A stretch of 64,000 bases of DNA from Acholoe squamosa. Taxonomy: Eukaryota; Annelida; Polychaeta; Phyllodocida; Polynoidae. A model generated the notes under the pieces. That model did not search any database. It saw nothing but the letters and a program-made list of their open reading frames with translations, and was not told the origin of the DNA. The stretch is from the NCBI GenBank assembly GCA_949317995.1, contig OX439038.1, forward strand, positions 4,358,001-4,422,000. The letters are read 5' to 3'. Positions 55,221 to 63,068 of the stretch are shown here, piece by piece. The translations under genes were made by a program, and so were the position numbers. Position 1 is the first letter of the stretch. Every line of letters starts with the position of its first letter.

Positions 55221-55575
55221 CCATGTGCTGTCAACATAAAGTTTGTCAAACAATGTTACTGAACTGACAGATAGTGTTCCTCCATGTGGTAAAGTCAGTA
55301 TGAAGAACCATGTGCTGTCAACATAAAGTTTGTCAAACAATGTTACTGAACTGACAGATAGTGTTCCTCCATGTGGTAAAGTCAGTATGAAGAACCATGT
55401 GCTGTCAACATAAAGTTTGTCAAACAATGTTACTGAACTGACAGATAGTGTTCCTCCATGTGGTAAAGTCAGTATGAAGAACCATGTGCTGTCAAACAAT
55501 AAAGTTTGTCAAATATTTCTACTTAGCTGACAGAAATACTGTGTTCCTCCAAGTGGTGAAGTCAGTGTGCAGTGT
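55221..55575 (-). repeat. 87-bp tandem repeat in the Copia leader
   Basis: CCATGTGCTGTCAA recurs at 55221, 55308, 55395 and 55482, exactly 87 bp apart, giving nearly four units between the 5' LTR and the gag start. Units are almost identical. 87 is divisible by three, so a frame stays open across them, but the units show no protein features. Confidence 0.9.
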
Positions 55576-55592
55576 GAAGAACTATAAATGTA

Positions 55593-55608
55593 GACTGAGT
55601 CCATAACC
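55593..55608 (-). promoter_or_regulatory. Primer binding site of the Copia element
   Basis: Directly after the 5' LTR the minus strand reads GGTTATGGACTCAGTC. It resembles the half-tRNA primer site used by Drosophila copia, complementary to the anticodon region of initiator tRNA-Met (family knowledge), with a few differences. Confidence 0.7.
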
Positions 55609-55885
55609 TATAGCTGTGGTAGAGGAAGGAACACAGAGATGTTGCCTCTGCTGTGGTCTTCAAAGTTGTGAGACAGATTTATTGTTGGACAAAAAGCACA
55701 TTGACTTCTGAGCATGCTCAGACTGTAACCAACAGGTTCTGATGTAGTAAAAGTATTTAGCTACATAACACTAGGGGGAGACACCTATAGTGAGGTAATA
55801 GTTCATAGTGTGACCACTAGGGGACACCACTGTTTAGACAGTCTCTTAGAGTTTGGCATATATATAGGAAACGTTATATTCAACA
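55609..55885 (-). repeat. 5' LTR of the Copia element (277 bp)
   Basis: Same sequence as 50487-50763. It contains a TATATATAGG box (about 55858-55867), likely the core promoter of the minus-strand transcript. Confidence 0.92.
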
Positions 55886-55890
55886 CAGTT
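55886..55890. repeat. Target-site duplication of the Copia element (right)
   Basis: CAGTT, matching 50482-50486. Confidence 0.85.
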
Positions 55891-56201
55891 TTGCTTTGAA
55901 ATTTTAAGGTATAACCTATAGCTTCTTCTAGAGATAACTTAGACAAGTCATGCATGTTGACTCTTGCCAGCATTTGTATTTTCTCATCTTTATTTTCGAA
56001 TACATTTTCTAACAGATAATAAACAAAACATAACATTTTTCTATGTTTGAAGACTTCTTCGTAATGCTTTAACATAAGTTTCAAGAAAGAAGGAGAACAA
56101 GAAATTTTTTGATTTCTTCTCTTAATGTAAGCGAAAGCTTTATCATCTTCCCATTTCCTATGTTTAAATTGTTTCTTTATTTTGAAGTATTGCATTGCCA
56201 T
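55891..56201 (-). pseudogene. DUF5662-like viral gene, N-terminal fragment
   Basis: The minus-strand frame starts at 56201 and carries the HDLSKLSLEEAIGY motif typical of DUF5662. It is preceded by a helical segment with KHYEEVFKHRKMLCFVYYLL. The Copia insertion interrupts it, after which the frame would run into LTR sequence. The start overlaps the end of the next upstream gene (56164-56454) by 38 nt, the tight packing of viral genes. The remainder is at 50163-50481. Confidence 0.6.
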
Positions 56202-56454
56202 GTTGTAGGTGACTTAGAGAGAGAGACAAGAGTTTTCCTTCTTTTTCTGCTATTTTTTCTGAAAGAAAGCTGTTTCTTTTTTCTAGAGATCTTATTCTTT
56301 CTTGATATGGTTTTCTTTCAGCTCGAAGGATGTCGATATATTTTCGTTGACATATTCTGATCTCCTCTAGGGTTCTTATTTTATGTACGCAATCAGAGCA
56401 TACCTTTTCTTCCGCTAAAGGTTCTCCTGTTTCACTATAGTTTAAGGTATTCAT
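56164..56454 (-). CDS. Small coiled-coil protein, paralogue of 56500-56901
   Basis: 96 residues, largely helical and charged, with a VCSDC motif near the N terminus and heptad-like spacing through SLEKRNSFLSEKIAEKEGKL. It aligns with the neighbouring 133-residue protein over the block LEEIRICQRKYIDILRAER versus LEKICFHQSNYISLLEEER. The two genes look like a tandem duplication. No function recognised. It overlaps the start of the DUF5662-like gene. Confidence 0.55.
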   Translation of the reverse strand: MNTLNYSETGEPLAEEKVCSDCVHKIRTLEEIRICQRKYIDILRAERKPYQERIRSLEKRNSFLSEKIAEKEGKLLSLSLSHLQHGNAILQNKETI

Positions 56455-56499
56455 GTTAGATGGGTATGTGTCTGTTGGAAAGCATCTATCTCATGTTAG

Positions 56500-56901
56500 T
56501 TATTCATTTGGCATATGCCTGTACATATCCATTAAGCTATCAGGTGGCAAAGAATCTGGAACGTCAGAAATTTGATTGTCTCCTTCTATGTTTTTATTTT
56601 CCTCAGTTTCAGGATTGTCTCCATCTTCTGCAGTACAACCATAATGATCGCGAGCTATCCTTGCGTAGCAATCATTTTCTGCTTTTGCTATGTTGTAGGC
56701 TTTCCTGTGAGATAACATATTCATAGTTTCATTTTGAATTTCTCTTAATTCAGTAGAAAGAACAAGATTTTTTTCTTCTTGTTCTCTTATCATGTTTATG
56801 TGTGTTCGCCTTTCTTCTTCTAACAAAGATATGTAATTGCTTTGATGGAAGCAAATTTTTTCTAGCACTTTGTTCCTCTTTGCTCCTAAAGATTGATCCA
56901 T
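56500..56901 (-). CDS. Coiled-coil protein, paralogue of 56164-56454
   Basis: 133 residues. The N-terminal two thirds form a predicted coiled coil (LEEERRTHINMIREQEEKNL). The C-terminal third is acidic (AEDGDNPETEENKN). It shares an ordered block with the 96-residue neighbour, which lacks the acidic tail. Unknown function; a virion or regulatory protein specific to this virus lineage is possible. Confidence 0.55.
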   Translation of the reverse strand: MDQSLGAKRNKVLEKICFHQSNYISLLEEERRTHINMIREQEEKNLVLSTELREIQNETMNMLSHRKAYNIAKAENDCYARIARDHYGCTAEDGDNPETEENKNIEGDNQISDVPDSLPPDSLMDMYRHMPNE

Positions 56902-56966
56902 TTTTGTTGTATCTGTTTCATAAGTTTATAGTAAGAAGACAAGAGCTCTGTTATCACAGGATGTTT

Positions 56967-57410
56967 TCATGAAGCAGTTTTGATCATAGTTTCTGTAGAC
57001 ACTGGTTTGGAGGTATCTCTTTCAGGAAAGCTTGAGAGAAAAGCGTTTCCTTCTTCATGAGATATATCATTTAAGTTAAGGTTATTTTTCATGTCCTTAG
57101 AAACAGAAGATCCTAAGTTAGGGTAAGACCATGTTTTTCTGTAATTTAAATTAGTTACATAACAGCTGAGAAAACTTTGAGTCTTCTCATTGTTATGATA
57201 AATGTTGCCACTTTCACTGCAAGACAGAAATATCTCATCTCCTTTCTGAAGAGAGGATGACATGTTTAGTTTACGCGTCTCTAATATTATGACTGCTACT
57301 GTTAAAATAAGAGTGACAAGTGCTCCTCCTGCTCCTACTTTACCGTTAGAAACTATACTGTTTATTTTGTTTAACCCTTTCATGCTGTCTTTTGCCTTAG
57401 GTTCATTCAT
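56967..57410 (-). CDS. Predicted single-pass membrane protein
   Basis: 147 residues with one strongly hydrophobic segment, GALVTLILTVAVIILETRKL, at about residues 28-47. It is followed by a Cys-containing region (FLSCSESGNIYHNN, FLSCYVTNLNY) and a charged tail. The topology fits a type II or III membrane protein. No homologue recognised. It lies between the protease gene and the coiled-coil genes on the same strand. Confidence 0.5.
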   Translation of the reverse strand: MNEPKAKDSMKGLNKINSIVSNGKVGAGGALVTLILTVAVIILETRKLNMSSSLQKGDEIFLSCSESGNIYHNNEKTQSFLSCYVTNLNYRKTWSYPNLGSSVSKDMKNNLNLNDISHEEGNAFLSSFPERDTSKPVSTETMIKTAS

Positions 57411-57509
57411 TTCCTAGAAAAGATATTTTTTATCTTTCAATAAAACTAATATATCAGTGAACAACTTCCAAGACAACAGGAAGAAAAAATAATACATGGA
57501 TATGAATAT

Positions 57510-58043
57510 TTATTTCTTTGTTTGGTTTTTTTTCAGGAAAAGATATTTCGTTGAACAAGTTTGACTGTTGCAAGGCAATGTTTTGTCTGTGAAGTCAGAT
57601 TTCTTATTTTTTTCATTAAAATATTTTTTTACTTTAAGATCATTCCAATCAGTGTTTGTTGTGAAGCAAGATATAACTTCTTGCATAGACTTATTCTCAG
57701 CTCTGTTTTCTATGAAGAACAAACAATAGAGACCACAAGTTTCAGAAAAAAGACTTTGAATAGTATGACATGAATATTTATACTTTGAAGGCAAAGCTTC
57801 TAAGAAAGTTTCTCGTAAAGGACTGAAACCATATGAATCAAAATATTCTGCTAGTTTGTTAGGTTTTTCATAATAAAAAGCTACCCAATGTTCCCCTGGT
57901 AAGTCACTGTTGTCTGTGTTAACTACATAGCCTGTAGGATAAGATTTAACTTCAGGTATAGTATCAGCTGAATATACTCCATACTTTCCTTTTTTTTCTT
58001 TTTTTATATCTTGCAGATATAAGTTTATTTCTGAACCATTCAT
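57510..58043 (-). CDS. Adenain-like cysteine protease (virion maturation protease)
   Basis: 177 residues. The catalytic layout of the adenovirus/Polinton C5-type protease is visible: His in GEHWVAFYYEK, acidic residue in EYFDSYGF, and the Gln and Cys region IQSLFSETCGLYCLFF. Such enzymes cleave capsid and core precursors during virion maturation. The frame is intact and its length is close to adenain (about 200). It is followed on the same strand by a membrane protein gene and preceded by the capsid gene 35 bp away. This is one of the strongest markers of the adintovirus identity. Confidence 0.85.
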   Translation of the reverse strand: MNGSEINLYLQDIKKEKKGKYGVYSADTIPEVKSYPTGYVVNTDNSDLPGEHWVAFYYEKPNKLAEYFDSYGFSPLRETFLEALPSKYKYSCHTIQSLFSETCGLYCLFFIENRAENKSMQEVISCFTTNTDWNDLKVKKYFNEKNKKSDFTDKTLPCNSQTCSTKYLFLKKNQTKK

Positions 58044-58078
58044 TTCGGAGGATTTGAGCCAGAGCTCTTAACACGTCA

Positions 58079-59431
58079 CTAGAATGGGATTTGAGATTTA
58101 GCTCTTAGCATGTTACTAGAATCTAATCTCAAGAGTTCATCGTGTTCTAAATATATCACAGCTGCTACTCCATGAGTCAATTCTTCTTCTAGTTTTACAA
58201 CAAAACCTAACGAACCATTTTCAGAGTATTCAAATGTTCCTGATGTAGCACCGTTTTTCGATATGTCAAAACAGTAAAGGCAATAATCGTTTTTGAATTC
58301 TGTAAAAGATATATCTACACTGTCATCTCTGAAGATGTCGCCTGTTGTTTTCAGTAGAGACAGATAAGCCATGTTGTATTGATCGTTTTCATAATCTAAT
58401 TCATACTGATAAAATGGTGTCCCCCCATCATTTACTTTCAGTTCAATTTCTTTAGCCTTGAAATGTTCAAATCTGAAAGGGTTACGATTATGAGTTCCTG
58501 TGAAGGCATCTAAGTGTACGAGCCCTATTATAACTCTTTTCGAGAGAGGTGTGTTGTTGACTATATGTGAGGCTTGAAGGATAGATTTATTAGGACCAAA
58601 AGTAACATATTTCATGTCGACTTTATGAACAGGATAATCGAAGAAGGGTTTCAGCATTCTAGCTTTGCTCATATCTTCTCTGAATTTTTCTGTTACTCTT
58701 ATTCTTTTAATGTAAAGATGAATACTTTGTATATCTATAACATATTTTTGAGCAGCAGTGTGATACATTAAACAAAAATCTTCATCTGCTCTGTCAAATT
58801 CTATAGTAAGAGGTAAATCTCCAGGCAAAGCTTTAACTTGAGCAAAAAGTTCATTATGTATTCTTACATGTATGTCAAATAATTTACCGTTTTTTGTTTT
58901 ATTGTAACGAGCCTTTACTCCTGCATTGTGGTCGTCACTGTTAACTTCAGTGACTTCATTGAAATCTTTAGTGTCTTTGTCATACATCGATAAAGCTCCT
59001 ATATGTTTAGCAGCAGTAGGACTGTAACTTAGGATGAATTCAAATAAAGATCTATAACCATGCAAGTCATTGCTGTCAGATATTCGTATACCTCCTACAG
59101 ATACCTTAACGTTTTTGAACATGGTAGCACCGAAGTAATTTACTGGAAAGACTTTAGCTTCATTTTGTATGGTTCCATTAATAGGAGCAGCAGGATTTTG
59201 TTTGTTTGCTTTCAATATTTTACCTGATACATGGAGGAAACTGTTATGTAAAGAAATTAAATCTGCTTGTTTAGATTTTATCGTAAATTGTACTGTGCTG
59301 CTGTTTGGAGAAGCTGTAGGTTCTACTTTTTCATAGTATGTTTTTGCTCTGCTGGTATCAGTTGGAGGAATTGAGGTAAAATCAAATTCTGAACTGATAC
59401 AATGACACGGATCATCATCTAACAGAGACAT
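58079..59431 (-). CDS. Capsid protein, probably the major (hexon-like) capsid protein
   Basis: 450 residues with the N-terminal pattern FDFTSIPPTDTS, then VFPVNYFGATMFKNVKVSVGG and RSLFEFILSYSP. This resembles the invertebrate family often labelled F54H12.2-like, which belongs to Polinton/adintovirus elements (from memory). The length suits a double jelly-roll fold, the hallmark of this capsid class. The frame is intact from 59431 to the TAG at 58079. It sits between the small basic protein gene and the protease gene. Assignment as major versus minor capsid is inference. Confidence 0.7.
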   Translation of the reverse strand: MSLLDDDPCHCISSEFDFTSIPPTDTSRAKTYYEKVEPTASPNSSTVQFTIKSKQADLISLHNSFLHVSGKILKANKQNPAAPINGTIQNEAKVFPVNYFGATMFKNVKVSVGGIRISDSNDLHGYRSLFEFILSYSPTAAKHIGALSMYDKDTKDFNEVTEVNSDDHNAGVKARYNKTKNGKLFDIHVRIHNELFAQVKALPGDLPLTIEFDRADEDFCLMYHTAAQKYVIDIQSIHLYIKRIRVTEKFREDMSKARMLKPFFDYPVHKVDMKYVTFGPNKSILQASHIVNNTPLSKRVIIGLVHLDAFTGTHNRNPFRFEHFKAKEIELKVNDGGTPFYQYELDYENDQYNMAYLSLLKTTGDIFRDDSVDISFTEFKNDYCLYCFDISKNGATSGTFEYSENGSLGFVVKLEEELTHGVAAVIYLEHDELLRLDSSNMLRAKSQIPF

Positions 59432-59524
59432 GTTAAAGTTTTCTTCAAAAATTAAATTTTATTATATAGCTGATAAATTTTTTTCTTTGATTTCTATGTT
59501 TTTTTACCTTATCTCAGTTTAATT

Positions 59525-59949
59525 TTAGTCAAATATGTCCTTTCTCACATTTCTTCTCTTTGATGAAACTCTATTTCTAGGTTTAGTCTTAGTTTTCCTC
59601 TTTTTAACTATATGCATCATGGCTTGTTTACTTAAATCTTTCAAACTTTCTTGAGCTTCACGCTTTAAAGCTTTCTTAATGTTTCCACCTTGTATAACGT
59701 TTTTTGCGACTTTAATTCCACCTTTTAATGCTCTTTTACCTATTCCTTTAGCGGCTGATGTAATTGCAGGTTTCAATAAAGGAACGACTGTCCTTTTAAA
59801 ATACCTCCTATTCCGTAACCTCTTTGATTTCTGCTGCCTTTGAAAGGTGCCATAAATTCAAGGCCTCTTCCATATTGAAGATTAGGATAAGATCTTCTAG
59901 ATATAAGATGTTTAAGGTAAAAGTTATCTGGAGTTGAATTAGCATACAT
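59525..59949 (-). pseudogene. Small basic virion-type protein gene with a one-base frameshift
   Basis: A frame starts at ATG 59949 and contains QRGYGIGGILKG. The second frame, 59525-59776, holds KPAITSAAKGIGKRALKGG and a Lys/Arg-rich tail. They overlap near 59780-59800, and the total length of 425 nt is one short of a multiple of three. In related Polinton/adintovirus genes both parts belong to one protein (family knowledge), so a base was probably lost near the T4A4 stretch. These proteins are thought to be core or internal capsid proteins. With the shift only a 58-residue product would start at the first ATG. Confidence 0.6.
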
Positions 59950-60010
59950 ATTGACAATTTATTTTTTTCTTCAGCTGGATTTCAAGGTAAGAGGTTTATC
60001 TCAATACAAA

Positions 60011-61135
60011 TTATTTCTTCCAGTCAGTCAGCCATTCTGAGGAATAATATTTAGGGTTGGATTGAGTTTTTCTTCTTTCTCGAGTCTCATAAGGAGGTCT
60101 CAAATTTATTTTTTTTTTAAGTTTAGAAGGTTTTATTTTTCCGAAAATGTCTTCTTTAGATTTATTTTTCGGAGAGGTTTTCTTCAGGGAAGATGAACTG
60201 CCTTCTTTCTCTTCTAAAGAGGAAATTTCGTCTTCTTCTGAGTGAAGAGGGGAAATATCGTCTTCTGTTCGAAGAGGAGGAATAGTTTTAACTTCAGAAA
60301 TTCCTTCTCCTCCTGTAGCTTCTCCTAACTTATTTTCTTCAGGTTTTTCCTTGTCTTTTTCTTCTGCAGAAAGATAATTTATGTCGCTGTCTATGCTTTT
60401 AGTGTCATGTGTTTCAGACCTGACAAGATGAGGTCTTTCTTGAGGTTGATCTTTTCTTTTTAAGATAGAAGAATGAGGCGTCACATTGTCTTCAGAATAT
60501 TCATCATCTGTTGCTCCTAGAGAATAGTCACTTCCTTCAATGTTTTTCTCAGCCATCATTTGTTTTTCTAGAGGATATTTTCTTACAGAATAAGGCTTAG
60601 ATTTATTTTTAGCTTTCCTTGGTTTGTTGAGGAACCACGATTTAGGTATATGATTCAAAAGATTGACCCAAACTTCTTCTGTTCCTATAGGCTCTGCTTT
60701 AATGCTTGTGTTAGAGAAGAACTTCATTATGTTTATCACATTAGAGTTTCTGATCAATTTGCCTCTAATTATAATTTCTCCATGTTCGTTCCATAAGTAA
60801 TTGAGTTCTTTCATTTTTCTTAAAATTTCTTTGATATAAGGTATTTGTGCTTGTCTGATATGAGATAAAATTTCATTCACAGATATTCCAGGTTCTATGA
60901 TTTCTTTCTTAAGAGGAAAAGAAGACATAAGGTTTTCTTTCAAGATATTTTGATTTGTGCTCAGGACATCATACGGTTGAACGTTATACATTCTTTGCGC
61001 TAACAATTCTTTCTGTCTTTCAACGATAGGATCCATTTTTTTCTTTGGTTCTTTTTCTGAAGTGTTTTTTGCTGCAGAAGATAATTTTTTGTATGTGGCT
61101 AAGGGAATAACTATACTTTTTTTAAAAGAAGCCAT
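60011..61135 (-). CDS. Conserved Polinton/adintovirus protein of unknown function
   Basis: 374 residues. The N-terminal part is ordered and resembles a protein seen in many animal Polintons: start with FKKSIVIPLATYKKL, then LWNEHGEIIIRGKLIRNSN and WVNLLNHIPKSWF. The C-terminal half is disordered, acidic and lysine-rich (for example DISPLHSEEDEISSLEEKEG), ending with a basic segment. The frame is intact. It lies between the two small basic virion genes, which suggests a structural or DNA-organising role. That is inference, and I know no demonstrated function. Confidence 0.65.
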   Translation of the reverse strand: MASFKKSIVIPLATYKKLSSAAKNTSEKEPKKKMDPIVERQKELLAQRMYNVQPYDVLSTNQNILKENLMSSFPLKKEIIEPGISVNEILSHIRQAQIPYIKEILRKMKELNYLWNEHGEIIIRGKLIRNSNVINIMKFFSNTSIKAEPIGTEEVWVNLLNHIPKSWFLNKPRKAKNKSKPYSVRKYPLEKQMMAEKNIEGSDYSLGATDDEYSEDNVTPHSSILKRKDQPQERPHLVRSETHDTKSIDSDINYLSAEEKDKEKPEENKLGEATGGEGISEVKTIPPLRTEDDISPLHSEEDEISSLEEKEGSSSSLKKTSPKNKSKEDIFGKIKPSKLKKKINLRPPYETRERRKTQSNPKYYSSEWLTDWKK

Positions 61136-61138
61136 GTT

Positions 61139-61592
61139 TTAACTTTTAGCTCCTGCTAGTCCTCCTAACAAAGACACTGCTAAAGGTATGAGAAGAGGAA
61201 GAAATCCTCCTTTTTGCTTAAGAGTTGATTTCCTCTTTTGATTATTCACACGTTTATTTATCAGGTATCTTAAAGTGTTCCTGTATTTTTTCAGCTTAGA
61301 GAAAGAGACTGAATTCAGCCTAATGTTTCCTGCTAAAACGTTGTGTATTATTTGACATATAGCATCTAAGTCTTCTTTCCCTGCATATTCTATGAGGAGA
61401 TCTCTTTTTTTCTTGTTCTTAGTGTTTCCTAGAACAGTTAGATAAGCAAGTTGTCTAGGAGATTTAATACTTCTTTTCTTGTTCCTTTTTTTAATCTTAG
61501 AAGAAGGATTTCTTCTTTTCTTAGGAGATGATTTTTTTAAAGAAATATTTCTTTTTTTTTTTAGTGATTTGTTTTTTTTTGGAAGGTGGCAT
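61139..61592 (-). pseudogene. Core protein X (mu)-like gene with a frameshift in an A-run
   Basis: From the ATG at 61590-61592 a lysine-rich start runs into a run of 12 A (minus strand, about 61551-61562). After this the original frame stops within six codons. The adjacent frame is open to the TAA at 61139-61141. It encodes a basic region followed by a hydrophobic, glycine-rich C terminus (GGFLPLLIPLAVSLLGG). That tail resembles adenovirus core protein X, which has been reported for adintoviruses (from memory). The length is one base off a multiple of three, so the homopolymer is the likely lesion. The gene ends 3 bp before the start codon of the 374-residue gene. Confidence 0.55.
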
Positions 61593-61715
61593 TTTTCTTC
61601 TTTTAAAGCGAGAACAAATTAAGATATGTCAGTCTCACATGTGTGGTATATATTTTTTATTTAATCTCATGAACTTTTCACACAAAGTAGCACATCATGT
61701 ATCATACAACATATA

Positions 61716-62378
61716 TTATGTTTTACTAGGAATGTATACTTCTTGTCCTACATCAAATATGTTGCTTCTTAGTCTATATTCTGCTGGAGTTTTTTGATGA
61801 CCGTCTATGAAAAGATATGAATGAGGTTTCCTTGTGGCTTCATTGAAAATGTTGACAAAAGTCTTACAATTTTTAGGTAAAAGTTTTCTCCCAAGTGTCT
61901 GTGGTATAGTCTGATCTAACGGAGAATTGAAAATAACCAAATAGGTTGCATTTCTGTTCACTGTTTGTCTTTCTTTACCTTCAGAATAATAATTTTGAGA
62001 AATATATATTACATTTAGTGATTCATGATGACAAGTTTGAGTGAAAAGTTTTCCTATTTCAGCATTGCTGCTACATTCTTTCATCAAGTCATCTAAAATA
62101 ACCACACCATTTAAATCATGTTTTATATATTTTTCAAAAGATGAAGGAATGCCATTTAAGAAAATTATATTTTTCCCTTCCATGAAGTCTTTTTTTTCAG
62201 GTGGAGTTTGTCCGTAACACCATATGATATGATCTAATTCCTTTTCTATTATTCTATGACTGTTTTCAAGCAAGTTGTGCACGAAAGTGGTTTTTCCGCT
62301 GTTGCTAGGACCTGCTATTATCATAGAAAAAGGTATTCTGAGACAAGCATTGAACAAAGGAAATTCTTGATAATCCAT
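61716..62378 (-). CDS. FtsK/HerA-type genome packaging ATPase
   Basis: 220 residues, the size of Polinton/adintovirus packaging ATPases. Walker A is IAGPSNSGKTTF near residue 20 and Walker B is GVVILDDLMKE near residue 90. A later conserved block is FTQTCHHESLNVIYISQN, with a polar glutamine of the sensor type. The enzyme would use ATP to translocate viral DNA into the capsid. The frame is intact. It starts 5 bp after the stop of the integrase fragment. Together with the protease and capsid genes it secures the viral identity. Confidence 0.88.
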   Translation of the reverse strand: MDYQEFPLFNACLRIPFSMIIAGPSNSGKTTFVHNLLENSHRIIEKELDHIIWCYGQTPPEKKDFMEGKNIIFLNGIPSSFEKYIKHDLNGVVILDDLMKECSSNAEIGKLFTQTCHHESLNVIYISQNYYSEGKERQTVNRNATYLVIFNSPLDQTIPQTLGRKLLPKNCKTFVNIFNEATRKPHSYLFIDGHQKTPAEYRLRSNIFDVGQEVYIPSKT

Positions 62379-62382
62379 TTTT

Positions 62383-62650
62383 TTACTTTCCTTCTACTTT
62401 ATTTAATTCTTCTTTATAGAAGCTTCCACTTAATATTTCTTTATTTTTATCTATTAAGACGTAAGTTGCAGGCCATGTTCTAAGGACATGAGCTACAAGA
62501 AATATTTCTTCTTTCCAATGAGAAGAATATCCTCTTCTAAAAATAGTCTTGTATTTGCTGATACGTACTTTATCTCCTACTTTGAAAGGTAAATTAGCTT
62601 TTTTGCTGTACAAATATTTTCCATATTGTTTCAACCATATTTTTTGTTTG
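62383..62650 (-). pseudogene. Retroviral-type integrase, C-terminal fragment
   Basis: The minus-strand frame is open from the Gypsy LTR junction at 62650 to the stop at 62383. It encodes the SH3-like C-terminal module typical of Polinton integrases: FKVGDKVRISKYKTIF, then RGYSSHWKEEIF and YVLID...SGSFYKEEL. The zinc and DDE core domains are missing because the Gypsy element begins at 62651. They may lie beyond it, outside the window. As it stands the fragment cannot be a functional integrase. Confidence 0.75.
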
Positions 62651-63068
62651 TGTAGTGGTTCGTCTCGTTAAGTTAGATTAAATCATAACGAAGAGAGAGA
62701 AAAGTTTCCGGGTAGGCAACCGAGCTTTTATTTCAGAGCTTGCGTTACATACGATCACAGCCTCAGAGGACTACATGCTGCTAGTGCATTCGGTTACCCT
62801 TTCGGGTAACAACCTGGTTGAGCAGTGGGTAAACCACTACTGAGGAACCTAGGGCTAGGACCAGCCTTATATAGGGGAAAAGCCCGCGAAACTCAGACCG
62901 GCCACGTGACGTGTGGCGGACGAGTGGTAGGCCCCCTGGTGTAGTGGATACGAACCCAGAGGCAGGTGCTGCCACCTGCCATCCGGATTCCCCCACCACA
63001 CCCGAAGGACCTAGGTCTGAGTCTCACGGGTGCATGAACGTTAAAGTGTAAAATACCATACCCCTACA
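62651..63068 (-). repeat. 3' LTR of the right Gypsy element (418 bp)
   Basis: On the minus strand it starts TGTAGGGGTATGG and ends GACGAACCACTACA. An AATAAA lies near 62730. The TG...CA ends and the 3' context define it. It has only partial similarity to the LTR at 9662-10025. Confidence 0.75.

Larger units (their letters stand above)
50487..55885 (-). mobile_element. Complete Ty1/Copia LTR retrotransposon
   Basis: 5399 bp, minus strand. It has identical-looking 277-bp LTRs, a 5-bp target duplication CAGTT, a primer binding site next to the 5' LTR, a purine tract next to the 3' LTR, and one uninterrupted polyprotein frame in Copia order (gag, protease, integrase, RT, RNase H). It sits inside the DUF5662-like viral gene. 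All features point to a recent, possibly still competent copy. Confidence 0.95.
37746..62650 (-). mobile_element. Endogenous adintovirus / Polinton (Maverick) remnant, interrupted by other transposons
   Basis: All viral genes read on the minus strand and include the adintovirus/Polinton hallmark set: packaging ATPase, adenain-like protease, capsid protein, small basic virion-type proteins and a retroviral-type integrase tail. dUTPase and a death-fold protein are accessory genes. Family-B DNA polymerase is not in the window. A PIF/Harbinger element (40.24-49.8 kb) and a Copia element (50487-55885) lie inside it, and a Gypsy LTR cuts it at 62651. Without those insertions about 10 kb of viral DNA is visible. 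At least four frame lesions (in the death-fold, DUF5662-like and two small basic genes) show it is a decayed genomic copy. Terminal inverted repeats were not identified. Confidence 0.85.

Noticed and set aside
55194..55499. 101-codon frame in the Copia leader
   Set aside because: Produced by the 87-bp tandem repeat; there is no coding evidence beyond its period being divisible by three.
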